A stretch of DNA of 64,000 bases, taken from assembly GCF_025821625.1 (NCBI RefSeq), contig NZ_JACKSH010000089.1, positions 1-64,000 on the forward strand, written 5' to 3'. Origin of the DNA: Mycolicibacterium pyrenivorans (GTDB lineage Bacteria; Actinomycetota; Actinomycetes; Mycobacteriales; Mycobacteriaceae). The translations under genes and the position numbers were made by a program. This document shows, in pieces, positions 61,922 to 64,000 of the stretch. The stretch's first letter is position 1. Each line of letters opens with the position of its first letter. The notes beneath the pieces are model-generated. The model was not told the DNA's origin, ran no database searches, and saw only the letters and a program-made list of their open reading frames with translations.

Positions 61922-62826
61922 GCGTCACCGAGTACCAGTTCGTGTCCCGGCGCACCCTGGTGTTGCGCCGGTTCCTGCGCAACAGGGCCGCGGTGGCGTC
62001 GCTGGTCGTGTTGGCCGTGCTGTTCATCGGGTGTTACGCGCTGCCGCCGCTGCTGCCGTACTCCTACACCGAACTGGACTACTACGCGCTGCAGCAGCCA
62101 CCGAGCCCGACACACTGGTTCGGCACCAACGCGTTGGGCCAGGACCTGCTGGCGCAGACGCTGCGCGGTATGCAGAAGTCGCTGCTGATCGGTGTCTGTG
62201 TGGCCTTCATCTCGACGGTCATCGCGGCCACCGTGGGTGCGGTCGCCGGCTATTTCGGCGGGTGGCGGGACCGGACGTTGATGTGGATCGTCGACCTGCT
62301 GCTGGTCGTACCGAGCTTCATCCTGATCGCGGTCGTCACCCCGCGCACCCGGCAGTCGGGCACCATCCTGTGGCTCATCCTGCTGCTCTCGGCGTTCAGC
62401 TGGATGATCAGCTCACGGATCGTGCGCGGGCTGACGATGAGCCTGCGGGAACGCGAATTCGTGGTGGCCGCAAGGTATATGGGCGTCAGTAACCGGCACA
62501 TCATCGCCCGCCACATCCTGCCCAACGTGGCGTCGATCCTGATCATCGACACCGCGCTGAACGTCGGCGTGGCCATCCTGGCGGAGACGGGCCTGAGCTT
62601 CCTCGGCCTGGGCGTGCAACCTCCCGACGTCTCGCTCGGCACCCTGATCGCCGACGGCACCCGATCGGTGACGACCTTCCCGTGGGTGTTCCTGTTCCCC
62701 GCCGGGGTTCTGGTGCTGATCGTGTTGTGCGCCAACCTCGTCGGCGACGGGCTGCGCGATGCGCTGGATCCGTCGGCGCGTCCCGCCCCGAGCCGCAGCA
62801 AGCGTATGCGGGCGGAGCAGCCATGA
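61918..62826 (+). CDS. oppC: Peptide ABC transporter permease OppC
   Basis: The second permease, 302 aa, about six membrane helices. Typical features are [20 protein letters not shown] (about 61-80) and the EAA loop [23 protein letters not shown] at 61918 overlaps the oppB stop. It ends ATGA with oppD. Corresponds to Rv1282c. Confidence 0.93.
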   Translation: MSVTEYQFVSRRTLVLRRFLRNRAAVASLVVLAVLFIGCYALPPLLPYSYTELDYYALQQPPSPTHWFGTNALGQDLLAQTLRGMQKSLLIGVCVAFISTVIAATVGAVAGYFGGWRDRTLMWIVDLLLVVPSFILIAVVTPRTRQSGTILWLILLLSAFSWMISSRIVRGLTMSLREREFVVAARYMGVSNRHIIARHILPNVASILIIDTALNVGVAILAETGLSFLGLGVQPPDVSLGTLIADGTRSVTTFPWVFLFPAGVLVLIVLCANLVGDGLRDALDPSARPAPSRSKRMRAEQP

Positions 62827-64000
62827 GCCTGCTCGAGGTACGCGATCTGACGGTCGCGTTCCCGACCGACACCGAGCGTGTCGCCGCGGTGCGCGGCCTG
62901 AACTACCACGTCGCGTCCGGCGAGGTCGTCGCCCTGGTCGGCGAGTCCGGTGCGGGGAAATCGGCGGGCGCCATGGCCGTCGTCGGGCTGCTGCCCGAGT
63001 ACGCCGAGGTGTCCGGTTCCGTGCGGTTGCACGGCGACGAGCTGCTCGGGCTGTCCGACCAGCAGATGTCACGCATCCGCGGCAACAAGATCGGGACCGT
63101 CTTCCAGGATCCGATGTCGGCGCTGACCCCGGTCTACACCGTCGGCGACCAGATCGCCGAGGCGATCGGTGTCCATCGCAGCGACATCGGCAGGCGGGCC
63201 GCACGCACCCGCGCGGTGGAGCTACTCGAACTGGTCGGCATCGCCCAGCCGGAGCGACGGGCCCGGGCGTTCCCGCACGAACTGTCCGGCGGTGAGCGTC
63301 AGCGTGTGGTCATCGCGATCGCGATCGCCAACGACCCCGATCTGCTGATCTGCGACGAGCCGACGACGGCATTGGATGTGACGGTGCAGGCGCAGATCCT
63401 CGACGTGCTGCGCACCGCACGCGACGTCACCGGCGCCGGCGTGCTGATCATCACCCACGACCTCGGGGTCGTCGCCGAGTTCGCCGACCGCGCGCTCGTG
63501 ATGTATGCCGGCCGGGCGGTCGAGACGGCGCCGGTCGCCGACCTGTACCGCAGCCGCCGGATGCCCTACACCGCAGGACTGCTGGGGTCGGTACCGCGCC
63601 TGGATGCGCCCCAGGGGGCACGCCTGGTACCCATCCCCGGCGCTCCCCCGTCGCTGGTGGCGCTGCCGCCGGGATGCCCGTTCGCGCCCAGGTGCCCGCT
63701 CGCCGTCGCGGACTGCCACGACGCTGAACCGGAACTGGTATCAGTCGCGCCCGGCCACCAGGTTGCGTGCATCAGGCATGAACACGTCGGGGATCGCACC
63801 GCGGCCGAGATCTACGGCGTTTCCACGGCACCACTGCGGGGGGCCGACGTGGCCGCCGGGGAACCCGTGGTGCTGCGGGTCCGCGACCTGGTCAAGACAT
63901 TCACGTTGACCAAAGGAGTGGTGCTCCGCCGCCGGATCGGGGAGGTGCGGGCCGTCGACGGTGTCAGCTTCGAGCTTTCGCAGGGCCGCACCCTCGGCAT
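62823..64000 (+). CDS. oppD: Peptide ABC transporter ATPase OppD (cut by window end)
   Basis: The first 392 codons of a larger ATPase. The first domain has Walker [11 protein letters not shown] (about 41-50), the Q-loop [14 protein letters not shown], signature [14 protein letters not shown] (about 154-167) and Walker [13 protein letters not shown]; a cysteine cluster [13 protein letters not shown] follows, then a second ABC domain starts ([14 protein letters not shown]). The tandem arrangement matches Rv1281c. Starts in the ATGA of oppC. Confidence 0.93.
   Translation, partial: MSLLEVRDLTVAFPTDTERVAAVRGLNYHVASGEVVALVGESGAGKSAGAMAVVGLLPEYAEVSGSVRLHGDELLGLSDQQMSRIRGNKIGTVFQDPMSALTPVYTVGDQIAEAIGVHRSDIGRRAARTRAVELLELVGIAQPERRARAFPHELSGGERQRVVIAIAIANDPDLLICDEPTTALDVTVQAQILDVLRTARDVTGAGVLIITHDLGVVAEFADRALVMYAGRAVETAPVADLYRSRRMPYTAGLLGSVPRLDAPQGARLVPIPGAPPSLVALPPGCPFAPRCPLAVADCHDAEPELVSVAPGHQVACIRHEHVGDRTAAEIYGVSTAPLRGADVAAGEPVVLRVRDLVKTFTLTKGVVLRRRIGEVRAVDGVSFELSQGRTLG

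Overview
The window comes from a rapidly growing, high-GC mycobacterium (Mycolicibacterium type). The 16S gene has the short helix 18 of fast growers, the ATP synthase has the mycobacterial b-delta fusion and alpha/gamma extensions, and gene order follows the M. tuberculosis block Rv1280c (oppA) to Rv1315 (murA)-rrn, read in the opposite direction. No plasmid, prophage, insertion sequence or CRISPR array was seen.

Layout. 1-5.8 kb: one rRNA operon on the minus strand (16S-23S-5S) behind murA; its leader carries an exact 101-bp tandem duplication. 5.8-7.7 kb: murA and divergent cobO. 7.7-16.1 kb: the complete F1Fo ATP synthase operon (atpI-B-E-F-H-A-G-D-C) plus a DUF2550 gene. 16.4-20.7 kb: wecA, a threonylcarbamoyl-AMP synthase, prmC, prfA and rpmE. 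20.8-24.3 kb: a module absent between rpmE and rho in M. tuberculosis, made of two divergent regulator/enzyme pairs (fadD/tetR and a mycothiol-dependent-enzyme-like gene/marR). 24.3-33.1 kb: rho, then thrB, thrC, thrA, lysA and argS, nearly all translationally coupled. 33.2-52.6 kb: a variable region starting at tRNA-Arg(CCG), with secreted proteins, a lipoprotein, an acyl-CoA dehydrogenase pair, an F420-type oxidoreductase, a frameshifted lipid-hydroxylase-like gene in an operon with a FadR-type regulator, a TDT transporter, a two-component system with a DUF4097 protein, nitronate monooxygenase and a VOC protein. 52.6-58 kb: sulfur assimilation (Rrf2 regulator, isochorismatase-like hydrolase, cysQ, cysNC, cysD) and carbonic anhydrase canA. 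58.1-60.5 kb: an OmpR-type two-component pair. 60.9-64 kb: oppB, oppC and the 5' part of oppD, cut by the window edge.

Most of the window is conserved core metabolism. The less ordinary signals are regulatory and structural: a predicted leaderless 15-codon upstream ORF that ends on the cysD start codon behind a near-consensus promoter; similar short ORFs ending on oppB and, through a 35-bp tandem duplication, on the threonylcarbamoyl-AMP synthase gene; the duplicated rRNA leader with its pre-16S processing strand; a structured rho leader; two unrelated long palindromes flanking canA; clear operators for MarR and FadR-type regulators; and frameshift candidates at about 45576, 33354, 41248 and 60630. 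No wholly new multi-gene system was identified. Functions rest on recognised motifs and synteny, not on database searches.
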